A stretch of 64,000 nt of DNA from Desulfogranum marinum (GTDB taxonomy: Bacteria; Desulfobacterota; Desulfobulbia; Desulfobulbales; Desulfobulbaceae): assembly GCF_016918565.1 (NCBI RefSeq), contig NZ_JAFFQD010000023.1, positions 1 to 64,000 on the forward strand, read 5' to 3'. The notes under the pieces were generated by a model. That model was not told where the DNA came from. It ran no database searches and saw nothing but the letters and a program-made list of their open reading frames with translations. Shown piece by piece: positions 26,433 to 35,439 of the stretch. Numbering within the stretch: the stretch's first letter is position 1; each line of letters begins with the position of its first letter. A program made the translations under genes and the position numbers.

Positions 26433-27536
26433 ATGACCTCAAAAGCAAATATTTCTCATGTCCGAGACAGAATTGACGAAATTGACGATACCATTTTAGA
26501 CCTTTTAAAAGAACGTCTTGAATGTGCGTTGACAATAGGCGAGTTGAAAAATGAAACCAAGCGTGCAAAGTGGGATCCGCAAAGGGAACTCGAAATTTAT
26601 AATCGCCTCCGGCAAAAGAACCAGGAGGTATTCCCTTACAAAGCCCTTCACTCCATATTTCACGAAATTATAACCACATGTAGACTATCACAACGAAAAG
26701 CAACCGTCGCCTATCTTGGGCCGGAAGCGACTTTTACCCACCAGGCAGGTGTTAAATATTTTGGACAGTCAGCTGATTACCGTCCACTTGAGGCTATTGT
26801 TGAAGTCTTCCAGGAGGTTGAAAAAGAACGGGTACAGTACGGTATCGTTCCAGTTGAAAACTCCATTGAAGGGGCTGTAACCTCAAGCCTGGATTCCTTT
26901 TTCAATTACAAAGTACAGATATGCGGAGAAATTCAACTGCCGATTACCCATAACCTGGTTTGTCGATCCGGAAACCTTGAAGATATTCAAACCGTTGCCT
27001 CTCATGCCCAGGGTCTTGCTCAATGCAGAGAATGGCTACGGAAAAATCTACCGAACATCCCCACCCTGCCGGTGTTCTCGACCGGCGCCGCTGCACAGAT
27101 GGCTGCTAACAACCCCAATGTCGGCGCCATTGCAAGCGACCTCGCTGTCACGGCCTATGATCTGCAAGTGGTTGTGAAAGGGATCGAAGATTACCAGGGG
27201 AACACCACCCGTTTTCTGGTCCTTGGAAAACAATCCCCACAAAAAAGCGGCGCAGACAAAACCTCTGTCTTGCTGGGTTTGATCAACCGACCAGGGGCAT
27301 TAAACGAGATATTGACCATCCTGTCAGCCAAAAACATCGATCTTGCCAAGATTGAATCCAGGCCGACCAAAGGCAAACAGTGGAAATATCTTTTTTTCCT
27401 CGATATGATAGGACACATGGACGACCCAGTCATTCATGAAGCGTGTAATATTTTACAACAAATATGCGCTTATTTTGAATGGCTTGGATCCTATCCCCGC
27501 GCCGACAATATTGACTTCAACGGTGGTGCATTTTAA
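26433..27536 (+). CDS. pheA: Bifunctional chorismate mutase/prephenate dehydratase
   Basis: A 367-residue P-protein making phenylpyruvate from chorismate in phenylalanine synthesis. About 5-90 is an AroQ chorismate mutase (VRDRIDEIDDTILDLLKER, with the catalytic helix Arg/Lys). About 95-275 is prephenate dehydratase (VAYLGPEATFTHQAG, IVPVENSIEGAV, VASHAQGLAQCREWL, TTRFLVLG with the catalytic Thr). About 285-365 is an ACT domain (LLGLINRPGALNEIL, KIESRPTK), where Phe binds for feedback inhibition; both ESRP and GAL motifs are intact. Length is normal. It stands alone, about 110 nt before the ABC-F gene. Confidence 0.96.
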   Translation: MTSKANISHVRDRIDEIDDTILDLLKERLECALTIGELKNETKRAKWDPQRELEIYNRLRQKNQEVFPYKALHSIFHEIITTCRLSQRKATVAYLGPEATFTHQAGVKYFGQSADYRPLEAIVEVFQEVEKERVQYGIVPVENSIEGAVTSSLDSFFNYKVQICGEIQLPITHNLVCRSGNLEDIQTVASHAQGLAQCREWLRKNLPNIPTLPVFSTGAAAQMAANNPNVGAIASDLAVTAYDLQVVVKGIEDYQGNTTRFLVLGKQSPQKSGADKTSVLLGLINRPGALNEILTILSAKNIDLAKIESRPTKGKQWKYLFFLDMIGHMDDPVIHEACNILQQICAYFEWLGSYPRADNIDFNGGAF

Positions 27537-27649
27537 GTTACCAATCAACATTCATTCATACTCGCCTGGCAGGCTCCCTATGCCGCAATGGAAATCATAT
27601 TGCGGCGTAATACCAATCATACAAACAGGTTCCATTTAATTCCGCTGTT

Positions 27650-29485
27650 ATGCTACCACTTCTCAGTTGCAAGGGTTTGAGCAAAGCATTTGGTGCTCAA
27701 ACCCTGTTTTCCAATATCACCATGAATTTGCACACAGGGGACCGTGCCGGTTTGATAGGTCCCAACGGTTCCGGTAAATCCACCCTGCTGAAAATTTTCT
27801 GCGGGCTTGCCGAGTGTGACAGTGGTGAGATTTTCAGCCCCAAACATACCCGCCTGAGTTATGTAGCTCAGGAAGACACTTTTCATGAAGAGCTGAACTG
27901 CGTAGACAATCTTTATCTTGCCGTAAAAGATCTGGATATTGAGCAGACAGAGCAATATAACCGCATCTATGCAATCCTTAGTCGTGCCGACTTTGAGGAC
28001 CAAACCAGCCCTGTACAAAAATTATCCGGCGGCTGGCGTAAACGACTTGCACTCTGTAGAGCGCTGGTTGTCTACCCCGATGTACTGATCATGGACGAAC
28101 CGACCAACCATCTCGACATTGAGGGGATAATCTGGCTTGAAAAGTTACTGCGCGCCAATCTCCCGGAAAGCCCGGCAGCGATGCTCATGGTCAGCCATGA
28201 TCGGCGTTTTTTGGAAAACACAGTCAACAGAATAATTGAACTTGGTCCTGTATACCCCGAGGGCTCGCTCGAGTCCACTGGTACCTATGCTGATTTTCTG
28301 GAAAAGAAATCAGCTTTTCTGGACCAGCAGCAACAAACCGAAGAACGGCTTGCTAACAAGATGCGACGAGAAACAGAATGGCTTCGCAGGGGTCCGAAAG
28401 CACGTTCGACCAAAGCAAAGTATCGCATAGATGAAGCTGGTCGTCTCCAGGGAGAGCTGAATAATGTTCGTTCGCGAAATCGGGCAGCTGGTTCGGTTGC
28501 CATCCAATTTGATGCAACGCATCGTAAGACTAAAAAACTTCTGGTCTGCAAGAAGATAAGCAAACAATTTACAGATACCCCGCTGTTTAAAAATCTTGAC
28601 CTGGTGCTTTCGCCCGGATCACGCCTGGGTATTTTAGGCAGAAACGGGACCGGAAAATCGACCCTGATGCAAATTCTTGCGGCAGCCACTGAAAGTGACG
28701 GCCCTAAGCCCGATAGCGGCAGCATCACCACTGCAGAGAATGTACGCATTGTCAGCTTTGATCAACGCCGCGAACAACTGGACAAAAATACAACACTTAA
28801 ACGCGCTCTTGCTCCTGATGGCGACTCTGTTGTTTATCAGGACAGAAGTATCCACGTTGTTTCCTGGGCAAAACGCTTTCTTTTTCGACCTGACCAGCTC
28901 GACACCCCTGTGCATCGTTTATCAGGAGGTGAGCAGGCAAGAATTCTCATTGCCCGCCTGATGCTCAAACCAGCCGACATTCTCCTTCTTGATGAGCCGA
29001 CAAATGACCTGGACATTCCTTCACTGGATGTCCTGGAAGAAAGCCTGGCCGAATTTCCAGGTGCATTGGTACTGGTCAGCCATGATCGTTTTCTGCTCGA
29101 CCAGGTCTGCAATACGATCCTTGGCTTCAACGGTAAAGGAGGCACCAATTTTTTTGCTGACTATGAGCAGTGGCTCGCAGACTTGCACCTTGTAGAAAAG
29201 GGGAGCCCCAAAAAACCTACCACTGAAGCACGCCCTAAGAAATCTTCCAAACCAAAAAGCGGTAAGTTGTCCTATATGAATCAACGCGAATATGACCAGA
29301 TGGAAGATGAAATTAATCGACGTGAACAACGGATAGAAGAACTGCAGACGCTGATGGTGTCGCCGGAAGTGGTCTCCGACTCACAGCTTTTGCAGGACTA
29401 CTGGAACGAACAGGAACAGCTGCAAAACGAAGTGGAAAAGCTCTATTCCCGCTGGGAAGAACTGGAAGAGCTTAAGCTTATATAG
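27650..29485 (+). CDS. uup: ABC-F family ATPase (Uup-like)
   Basis: A 611-residue soluble protein with two ABC cassettes and no membrane part. Cassette 1: GPNGSGKST, LSGGWRKR, VLIMDEPTNHLD. A charged linker (PtIM-like, about 220-290, with LRRGPKARSTKAK) follows, then cassette 2: GRNGTGKST, LSGGEQAR, ILLLDEPTNDLD. The basic, Glu-rich C-terminal coiled coil (about 530-611) with a Ser/Lys-rich tether is typical of Uup. ABC-F proteins act on ribosomes; Uup has also been linked to DNA branch structures and transposon excision. An unrelated transporter operon follows after a new promoter. Confidence 0.92.
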   Translation: MLPLLSCKGLSKAFGAQTLFSNITMNLHTGDRAGLIGPNGSGKSTLLKIFCGLAECDSGEIFSPKHTRLSYVAQEDTFHEELNCVDNLYLAVKDLDIEQTEQYNRIYAILSRADFEDQTSPVQKLSGGWRKRLALCRALVVYPDVLIMDEPTNHLDIEGIIWLEKLLRANLPESPAAMLMVSHDRRFLENTVNRIIELGPVYPEGSLESTGTYADFLEKKSAFLDQQQQTEERLANKMRRETEWLRRGPKARSTKAKYRIDEAGRLQGELNNVRSRNRAAGSVAIQFDATHRKTKKLLVCKKISKQFTDTPLFKNLDLVLSPGSRLGILGRNGTGKSTLMQILAAATESDGPKPDSGSITTAENVRIVSFDQRREQLDKNTTLKRALAPDGDSVVYQDRSIHVVSWAKRFLFRPDQLDTPVHRLSGGEQARILIARLMLKPADILLLDEPTNDLDIPSLDVLEESLAEFPGALVLVSHDRFLLDQVCNTILGFNGKGGTNFFADYEQWLADLHLVEKGSPKKPTTEARPKKSSKPKSGKLSYMNQREYDQMEDEINRREQRIEELQTLMVSPEVVSDSQLLQDYWNEQEQLQNEVEKLYSRWEELEELKLI

Positions 29486-29560
29486 CCCAAGGCAGGTACG
29501 TCTCTACAACGTCCTTCACCTCAATTACGAGAGGTAACCGCTCAGTGGGTTGATAACTCG

Positions 29561-29589
29561 TTGACACACTATATCTTTTTTTATATATC
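29561..29589 (+). promoter_or_regulatory. Probable sigma70 promoter of the amino acid ABC operon
   Basis: TTGACA at 29561-29566 and TATATC at 29584-29589 are 17 nt apart, about 75 nt before the binding-protein start. A perfect -35 and a near-consensus -10. Confidence 0.6.
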
Positions 29590-29664
29590 AGGGGCGTTAA
29601 TGGTACTGTGTATTTTCAATATAAAGACACTGCCCCAGCTATCAAAATCTACAAGGTGAACCCT

Positions 29665-30417
29665 ATGATGAAAAAAATCCTGGCTTTGTTTGCTGCTTTC
29701 TCTCTTCTTGCCATGTGCAGCACCGCTTTTGCAGCTAAAAGCAAAATCGTCAACGGTATTGATGCCAACTTTCCTCCCTTTGCCTACATTGACAAAACCG
29801 GTAAACCAAGCGGTTTTGATGTTGAAGCTATGGATTGGATTGCCAATGACATCGGCGTTGAAGTCTGCCACCAACCCATTGAGTGGGATGGTATTATCAC
29901 CGCTTTATTGACCAAAAAAATAGACATAATAGCCTCAGGCATGAGTGCCACAGCAGAGCGTGCTAAAAAAGTCAACTTCACCATCCCTTACTGGATCATC
30001 AAGCAGGTTATGGTCACTAAAAAGGGTTCTCCGCTGACCATTGAAGACATTCTGAACGGTAAAAAAGTCATTGGTGTACAGCAAGGAACCACGGAGGCAA
30101 AGTGGCTCAAGGCTGAAGCCGAGAAAAATGGCTGGAACTATGAACTTCGTTACTACAGCTCTTCCCCACTTTCAGTTGAGGACGTCTTAAACGGCAGAAT
30201 AGATGCGGCAGCTATGGATGATGCACCAGCGCATGATGCAGCTTCCAAGAAAGATGTACAGATTGTCGGCACCTTCGGCATGCACGAAGAAGATTTTGCT
30301 TATGCCGTACGCAAAGATAACCCTGAATTGCTGGAAAAAGTAAACACGTCTCTGGCCAAGCTCATGGCATCTCCTAAGTGGGATGAATTGATCAAAAAGT
30401 ATGAGCTAAACAAGTAA
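29665..30417 (+). CDS. Polar amino acid ABC transporter, periplasmic binding protein
   Basis: A 250-residue family-3 solute-binding protein. The start at 29665 is chosen because AAGGTGA lies 6 nt upstream and a signal peptide follows at once (KKILALFAAFSLLAMCSTAFA); 29668 is equally possible. The mature part has the family pattern GIDANFPPFAYIDKTGKPSGFDVEAMDWIA, DGIITALLTKKIDIIASGMSATAERAKKVNF and IGVQQGTTEAKW. The Asp that usually holds the alpha-amino group appears in the DAAAMDDAPA region. Ligand (Gln, Glu, Arg, etc.) cannot be read. A cysteine occurs in the signal peptide but LAMCST is not a good lipobox. Confidence 0.93.
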   Translation: MMKKILALFAAFSLLAMCSTAFAAKSKIVNGIDANFPPFAYIDKTGKPSGFDVEAMDWIANDIGVEVCHQPIEWDGIITALLTKKIDIIASGMSATAERAKKVNFTIPYWIIKQVMVTKKGSPLTIEDILNGKKVIGVQQGTTEAKWLKAEAEKNGWNYELRYYSSSPLSVEDVLNGRIDAAAMDDAPAHDAASKKDVQIVGTFGMHEEDFAYAVRKDNPELLEKVNTSLAKLMASPKWDELIKKYELNK

Positions 30418-30426
30418 TCTACGATG

Positions 30427-30460
30427 GGCGGATATCACTTCTACGGTATCCGCCTTTTGT
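30427..30460 (+). terminator. Attenuating hairpin after the binding-protein gene
   Basis: GGCGGATA (30427-30434) and TATCCGCC (30447-30454) pair and are followed by TTTTGTTAT. Such hairpins commonly lower permease expression relative to the abundant binding protein. Confidence 0.75.
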
Positions 30461-30623
30461 TATAGGCCATCTTGCATCTATGCCTGTGGTATTTTTTCGC
30501 ATGTTTCAACCTTGCAAAAAAACCTAATTATTCAAGACATCCTATATATTTTCCCCTGACCCCATCACCCCATTTTCTGACTCCCTATAACCTCTAAGGG
30601 TTATATTTCACTCTCCGGAAATT

Positions 30624-31307
30624 ATGCCAGCCAGCCTTTCTGTTATTGTAGATTCTTTTCCTTATCTTCTTCAAGGCACTCTCAATACCGCTGGTATTGT
30701 CTTTGCTGCAATGTTTCTTGGGTTACTGATAGGAATTGCTGTCGCGGTTGGCATTGTCTATGGCAAGCGGCCGATACAGCTTCTACTGAGCACCTATGTT
30801 TGGTTTTTCCGGGGTGTACCTGTTTTGGTACTGCTCTTTCTTTTTTATTTTGGCCTGTTTTCTTATTTCGATATAGGTTTCAGCGCGTTCACCTCTGTCA
30901 CCATTGTTCTCGGCCTGACAACCGGCGCTTATCAAGCAAATATTTTCAGAGGGGCCATTCTCGCGTTACCCAAAGGCCAATTTAGAGCTGCCAGTGCCTT
31001 GGGAATGAGTAACAGCCAGGCCGTACGATCTATTATATTGCCCCAGATACTGCGTATGTCCATTCCCGCATGGTCCAATGAATATTCCATTATCCTTAAA
31101 GACTCCGCCCTGGCTTTTGTTATAGGCGCTCCGGAAATCATGGCCCGGACCCAGTTCGTCGCTTCAAGGACCTATCAGCATCTTCCGTTGTATATAGCAG
31201 CTGGAATCCTCTACTTTTTCCTGACATGGGCAGGAGTGTATGCATTAAACAAACTTTCTGATGCGGTACGCATTCCCGGCTACAGTCACAATGGTATACA
31301 AGAATGA
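30624..31307 (+). CDS. Amino acid ABC transporter permease 1
   Basis: A 227-residue HisM/GlnP-family inner-membrane protein with about five TM helices. It carries STYVWFFRGVPVLVLLFLFYFG near 55-75 and the EAA-loop region GAILALPKGQFRAASALGMSNSQ contacting the ATPase. IILKDSALAFVIGAPEIM is also typical. Its stop overlaps the ATPase start (ATGA). With the second permease it likely forms a heterodimeric channel. Confidence 0.93.
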   Translation: MPASLSVIVDSFPYLLQGTLNTAGIVFAAMFLGLLIGIAVAVGIVYGKRPIQLLLSTYVWFFRGVPVLVLLFLFYFGLFSYFDIGFSAFTSVTIVLGLTTGAYQANIFRGAILALPKGQFRAASALGMSNSQAVRSIILPQILRMSIPAWSNEYSIILKDSALAFVIGAPEIMARTQFVASRTYQHLPLYIAAGILYFFLTWAGVYALNKLSDAVRIPGYSHNGIQE

Positions 31308-32068
31308 CCTCCAATACTCCAATACTCAAAGCACAAGCCATCCAAAAATCCTTTGACGGCAACACCATTTTAAACGGTGTTGATGTTGTACTGGAAAAAG
31401 GTGAAATTATCGTCCTCATAGGACCTTCCGGGGGTGGTAAAAGTACACTGCTGCAATGTATTAATTGCCTGGTTATTCCGGACGACGGCCAGATAGAACT
31501 GGAACAACAGCCGATAGATTTTTCCAACAAGCAAGATCTTTATCGACTGCGGCAACAGGTTGGTATGATTTTTCAGGAATTCAACCTGTTTGATCACCTC
31601 ACAGCCTTGGACAACATAACGATTGCCCTGCGCAAGGTAAAAAAACTCGACCGTAATACAGCAGAAAAACGCGCCCGACTGGAACTGGAACAGGTCGGAC
31701 TAGGGGAGAAAGGTGACCTCTACCCTGCTCAGTTGTCTGGAGGACAAAAGCAGCGCGTCGCCATTGCCAGGGCATTGGCAATGGATCCTAAGATACTGTT
31801 GCTCGATGAACCAACTTCGGCCCTCGATCCCGATCTTATAGGCGAGGTCATATCCGTCATCAAAAACCTGGCTGCAAAAGGGATGACCATGATTATGGCT
31901 ACCCACCAAATTAGCCTGATCTCGACCCTTGCCGATCATATTCTTTTTATGGAAAACGGGCAGATTGTGGAGTCCGGAACCCCAAAAGAGCTCCTTGCCA
32001 AGGGCAACGTCAATAAAACGCAAGGGTTCTGTGACCGCTTAAACGAGCTAGCCACCGGAGAGCAATAA
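31304..32068 (+). CDS. Amino acid ABC transporter ATP-binding protein
   Basis: A 254-residue GlnQ/HisP-type ATPase. Walker A is GPSGGGKST (40-48), the Q loop is in VGMIFQEFNLFDHLTALDN, the signature is LSGGQKQR, Walker B is ILLLDEPTSALD, and the switch His is in ATHQ. Complete and of normal length. It overlaps permease 1 by four bases and is followed after 2 nt by permease 2, so all three are translated together. Confidence 0.96.
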   Translation: MTSNTPILKAQAIQKSFDGNTILNGVDVVLEKGEIIVLIGPSGGGKSTLLQCINCLVIPDDGQIELEQQPIDFSNKQDLYRLRQQVGMIFQEFNLFDHLTALDNITIALRKVKKLDRNTAEKRARLELEQVGLGEKGDLYPAQLSGGQKQRVAIARALAMDPKILLLDEPTSALDPDLIGEVISVIKNLAAKGMTMIMATHQISLISTLADHILFMENGQIVESGTPKELLAKGNVNKTQGFCDRLNELATGEQ

Positions 32069-32070
32069 AC

Positions 32071-32736
32071 GTGGATTTTTCTCCATTCTATCAGGAACTT
32101 TTTTCAAGCCTTAATCGGGGCCTGCTCATGTCTGTTGCCCTGATTGTTCCCTCTGCCATTGGCGGTGTCCTTATCGGGATTACCGCCGGGTGCTTACGCG
32201 CATACGGCAACCGGGCAGTCCGGCTACTTGGTAACGGCTATGCTGCCGTGTTCAGAGGGACCCCGCTTGTAGTCCAACTTTTTGTGCTCTACTTCGGGTT
32301 ACCCAACCTTGGGATCTATTTCTCTCCCTATGCAGCTGCTGTAACCGGTTTTATTCTTTGCAGTGGTGCGTACCAATCAGAATATATTCGCGGAGCACTG
32401 CTCTCCATAAAACGCGGCCAATACGCCGGTGCCCATGCACTCGGTTTAACCCATTTTCAAACCATTTTCTGGATTATTATTCCCCAGGCAGTGCGCCGCG
32501 CTATTCATGGCTGCGGCAATGAAATCATCTACCTTATTAAATATTCATCTCTTGCCTATATCGTTACGTGTTTAGAGCTCACAGGAGAAGGTAAAACCGT
32601 CGCCACTGAATACTTCCGTTTCACTGAAGTATTTATAATCATCGGCCTTTATTATCTTGCCCTGGTAACATGTGCCTCTTTTCTTCTAAAAATTATCGAA
32701 AAACGACTCTATATTCCTGGTTTTGGCCATAAATAA
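32071..32736 (+). CDS. Amino acid ABC transporter permease 2
   Basis: A 221-residue HisM/GlnP-family permease with a GTG start 2 nt after the ATPase stop. Contains YAAVFRGTPLVVQLFVLYFGLP and the EAA region GALLSIKRGQYAGAHALGLTH. IIYLIKYSSLAYIVTCLELTG near the end is typical. It pairs with permease 1. Confidence 0.93.
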   Translation: MDFSPFYQELFSSLNRGLLMSVALIVPSAIGGVLIGITAGCLRAYGNRAVRLLGNGYAAVFRGTPLVVQLFVLYFGLPNLGIYFSPYAAAVTGFILCSGAYQSEYIRGALLSIKRGQYAGAHALGLTHFQTIFWIIIPQAVRRAIHGCGNEIIYLIKYSSLAYIVTCLELTGEGKTVATEYFRFTEVFIIIGLYYLALVTCASFLLKIIEKRLYIPGFGHK

Positions 32737-32768
32737 AACACCAAACCGCTCCCAACCTTTTCTTTGCC

Positions 32769-34181
32769 ATGCCATATCCCTTTTCTCCCCTTACCTCCGC
32801 AATTAAGGAAATAATCACTGCTGCCGTTGCACCAGGTTCAGTGATTACCGACGACCAAGCTTTACACAAATATTCCGGCGATGCCTCCAAGTTACGCTAC
32901 ACCCCTGAAATGGTCATCTGCCCTCAGTCTGTTGCCGATGTCCAGCATGTTATACAGCTTGCCAATAAATATAATTTCGCGGTAACTCCTCGGGGAGCTG
33001 GATCCGGTCTTGCCGGAGGGTGTCTTGCTGATCATGCCGGCGTTGTCCTCTCAACCGAACGGCTTACCGACATCCAGGTTATGGATCCGGTTAATGGTAT
33101 TATCAAAGTACAGGCCGGCGTAATCAGCCAAGATGTGAAAAGTGCAGCAGATGCCGGCGGACTCTACTATCCTCCTGATCCGGCTGGCATGGATCTCAGT
33201 ACCATTGGTGGCAATGCCGCTACAGACGCCGGCGGACCTGCCTGTGTTAAATACGGGACTACCAGAGATTATATTCTTGGCCTGGAAGCGGTATTGCCTA
33301 ACGGCGAACATATTGCCACCGGTGTCCAAACCAGAAAAGGCGTGGTGGGGTATGACTTGACCAACCTGCTTGTAGGCAGTGAAGGAACTCTTGGAATTAT
33401 CACCAGCCTCTGGCTAAGGCTCATACCCAAACCTCCCGCTGTTATCGGGTTAATGTGTGTGTTCAGCGACATGAGCTCGGCCATGCAAAGTGTCACTACC
33501 ATAATGGCTTCTGGGCACCTGCCCTGCGCCATTGAATTTCTTGATCACAAATGTATTTCCCTGGTTGGAGAAATGCTCCCTTTTGACCTGCCAGGCGCGA
33601 CGCCCTCCATACTCATCATCGAACTCGACGGCCCGGCAAGCCAGATTAAAGAGGAGCTCAGCACCATCGAGCAGATCCTCCACTTACATGGTGCTGCTGC
33701 CATTCTACCGGCCACCAACAATCAAGAACGGCAGGAAATTTGGAACGTTCGACGACAGGTAAGTTTACGCATTCATGATTACGCCAATGTATACATCCCG
33801 GAGGACGTAGCCGTTCCGATCAGTGCCATAGCCCAACTCATTGATGCACTGCCTCTTTATGAGGATAAATATGGCGTTGAAATCTTTGCCTTTGGGCATG
33901 CAGGGGACGGTAATATACATCTCAGCGTTACCGCAAAAGAGAGTAACAACCGACATAATGCTGAATCCGCTGTCAAGGATCTGCTGGCGCACAGCATTGA
34001 ACTCAAAGGAACCATTTCAGGTGAACATGGAATAGGACTTGCCAAAAAGAGTTACCTGCCGATGGAACTTTCGCCAACGAGCATAGCCTTGCAGCAGAAC
34101 ATAAAGAAGCTCTTTGATCCCAATGCTATCCTCAACCCCGGAAAAGTTTTCCCCGACCTTTCTGAAAGCTCAAACCCATGA
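32769..34181 (+). CDS. glcD: FAD-linked oxidase, GlcD/D-lactate dehydrogenase type
   Basis: A 470-residue flavoprotein. The N-terminal FAD_binding_4 domain has PRGAGSGLAGGCL and YPPDPAGMDLSTIGGNAATDAGGP with YGTTRDYILGLEAVLP. The C-terminal FAD-oxidase domain has FGHAGDGNIH and the closing SGEHGIGLAKK. Enzymes of this class oxidise D-2-hydroxy acids (D-lactate, glycolate, D-2-hydroxyglutarate) to 2-oxo acids. The usual partner is a CCG-domain Fe-S protein (GlcF/LldE type), which is absent here. Start 33 nt after permease 2; its stop overlaps the aminotransferase start (ATGA), so substrate chemistry is probably linked. Confidence 0.88.
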   Translation: MPYPFSPLTSAIKEIITAAVAPGSVITDDQALHKYSGDASKLRYTPEMVICPQSVADVQHVIQLANKYNFAVTPRGAGSGLAGGCLADHAGVVLSTERLTDIQVMDPVNGIIKVQAGVISQDVKSAADAGGLYYPPDPAGMDLSTIGGNAATDAGGPACVKYGTTRDYILGLEAVLPNGEHIATGVQTRKGVVGYDLTNLLVGSEGTLGIITSLWLRLIPKPPAVIGLMCVFSDMSSAMQSVTTIMASGHLPCAIEFLDHKCISLVGEMLPFDLPGATPSILIIELDGPASQIKEELSTIEQILHLHGAAAILPATNNQERQEIWNVRRQVSLRIHDYANVYIPEDVAVPISAIAQLIDALPLYEDKYGVEIFAFGHAGDGNIHLSVTAKESNNRHNAESAVKDLLAHSIELKGTISGEHGIGLAKKSYLPMELSPTSIALQQNIKKLFDPNAILNPGKVFPDLSESSNP

Positions 34182-35362
34182 CCCCAATGATACGCAAACC
34201 ATTTAGTCGACCAAGTAGCAGAATACAGGCTGTTGCCCCTTCAGCCACCAAAGTAATGGCAGATCGTGCAGCCGGTATACACAATTGCGTTTCTCTGGGG
34301 CAAGGCGTCCCCGGTTTTGCTCCTCCGCCGCATGTTATGGAGGCCGTGCAACAAATGCTTGTGGATAATCCCACCATCAGCAGGTACACGCTCCAAACGG
34401 GTATGCCCCAACTGCGCGAACGGCTCAGTGAGTACTTGCTGGCTGAAAAGGGAGTTAAAGCCGACCCGGTTCACGAAATATGCGTAACAGTCGGCGGTAT
34501 GGAAGCACTGCTCGCATCGATCCTTGCAGTGGTTGACCCTGGTGATGAGGTGTTGCTTCCTTCCCCCACCTATGCCTCGTACACGGAGCAAGTCCTGCTT
34601 GCCGGAGGCGTTCCTGTTTTTGTCCCTTTAACCAAGCAGTGGGGGCTGGATCCGGCCGGTCTTAGAGCGGCTGTTACCCAAAAAACAAAAGCAATTCTGC
34701 TCTGCAACCCCGGCAACCCAACGGGAAATGTCTATTCCGCAGACGAAATCCGTGCTCTGTGTGAGCTCGCTGTCGCCAACAACATTGTTCTCATCATCGA
34801 CGAAGCATATGACTACATTGTCTACGATGACACCACGATCCTTAATCCACTGAGCGTGGATGCGTATAGGGATCACGTGATAGCCATCGGCTCTTTATCA
34901 AAAAAATATTGTCTTACCGGATGGCGGGTGGGCTGGGTAGCAGCAGCCAGGCAATGGATGGAACATATAACCAAAGTACACGACGCGGCAACGATATGTG
35001 CACCAACCATATCACAATGTGCAGCTCTTGCAGCACTCAATGGTGATCAACAATGGGTAGCTACCTGTTGTCGGGAATTAGCAAAGAAAAAAGAAGTGTG
35101 TTGCAGTCGGTTGGACAGGCTGGCTCCCCACTTTAGTTACGTTGCTCCCAAAGGTGCATTTTACATCATGGGCAAGTATCATTTTACCACCGATAACTCG
35201 CAACAGACAGCACATCGATTACTGGATGAAACCGGCGTTATAACGGTACCTGGAGGTTCCTTTGGCCAAGGTGGTGAAGGTCATCTCCGGCTCTCATTTG
35301 GAGGCGAAACTGCAGAGATTAATGAGTCTTTTGATAGGATTGAACGTTGGTTGGGGGCGTAG
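34178..35362 (+). CDS. Class I PLP aminotransferase (AspC-like)
   Basis: A 394-residue fold-type I aminotransferase. NPGNPTGNVY is the substrate/PLP signature, DEAYDYIVYDD carries the PLP-pyridine Asp, and SLSKKYCLTGWRVGW holds the Schiff-base Lys. The Arg for the alpha-carboxylate is near LRLSFGG. It overlaps glcD by four bases, at the end of the transporter operon. Interconversion of the imported amino acid and the corresponding 2-oxo acid is inferred; specificity cannot be read. AspC, alanine and aromatic-type enzymes are all possible. Confidence 0.92.
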   Translation: MTPMIRKPFSRPSSRIQAVAPSATKVMADRAAGIHNCVSLGQGVPGFAPPPHVMEAVQQMLVDNPTISRYTLQTGMPQLRERLSEYLLAEKGVKADPVHEICVTVGGMEALLASILAVVDPGDEVLLPSPTYASYTEQVLLAGGVPVFVPLTKQWGLDPAGLRAAVTQKTKAILLCNPGNPTGNVYSADEIRALCELAVANNIVLIIDEAYDYIVYDDTTILNPLSVDAYRDHVIAIGSLSKKYCLTGWRVGWVAAARQWMEHITKVHDAATICAPTISQCAALAALNGDQQWVATCCRELAKKKEVCCSRLDRLAPHFSYVAPKGAFYIMGKYHFTTDNSQQTAHRLLDETGVITVPGGSFGQGGEGHLRLSFGGETAEINESFDRIERWLGA

Positions 35363-35439
35363 CCTCCGCCCCTTAAGGATTTCCAATGAATCTGTTGGAG
35401 TAGCTATACAATCATCATGAAAAACGCGGGTTCAACGAC

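Noticed and set aside
27582-27606. Terminator after pheA
   Set aside because: The hairpin GCCGCAAT/ATTGCGGC is real but has no T-tract.
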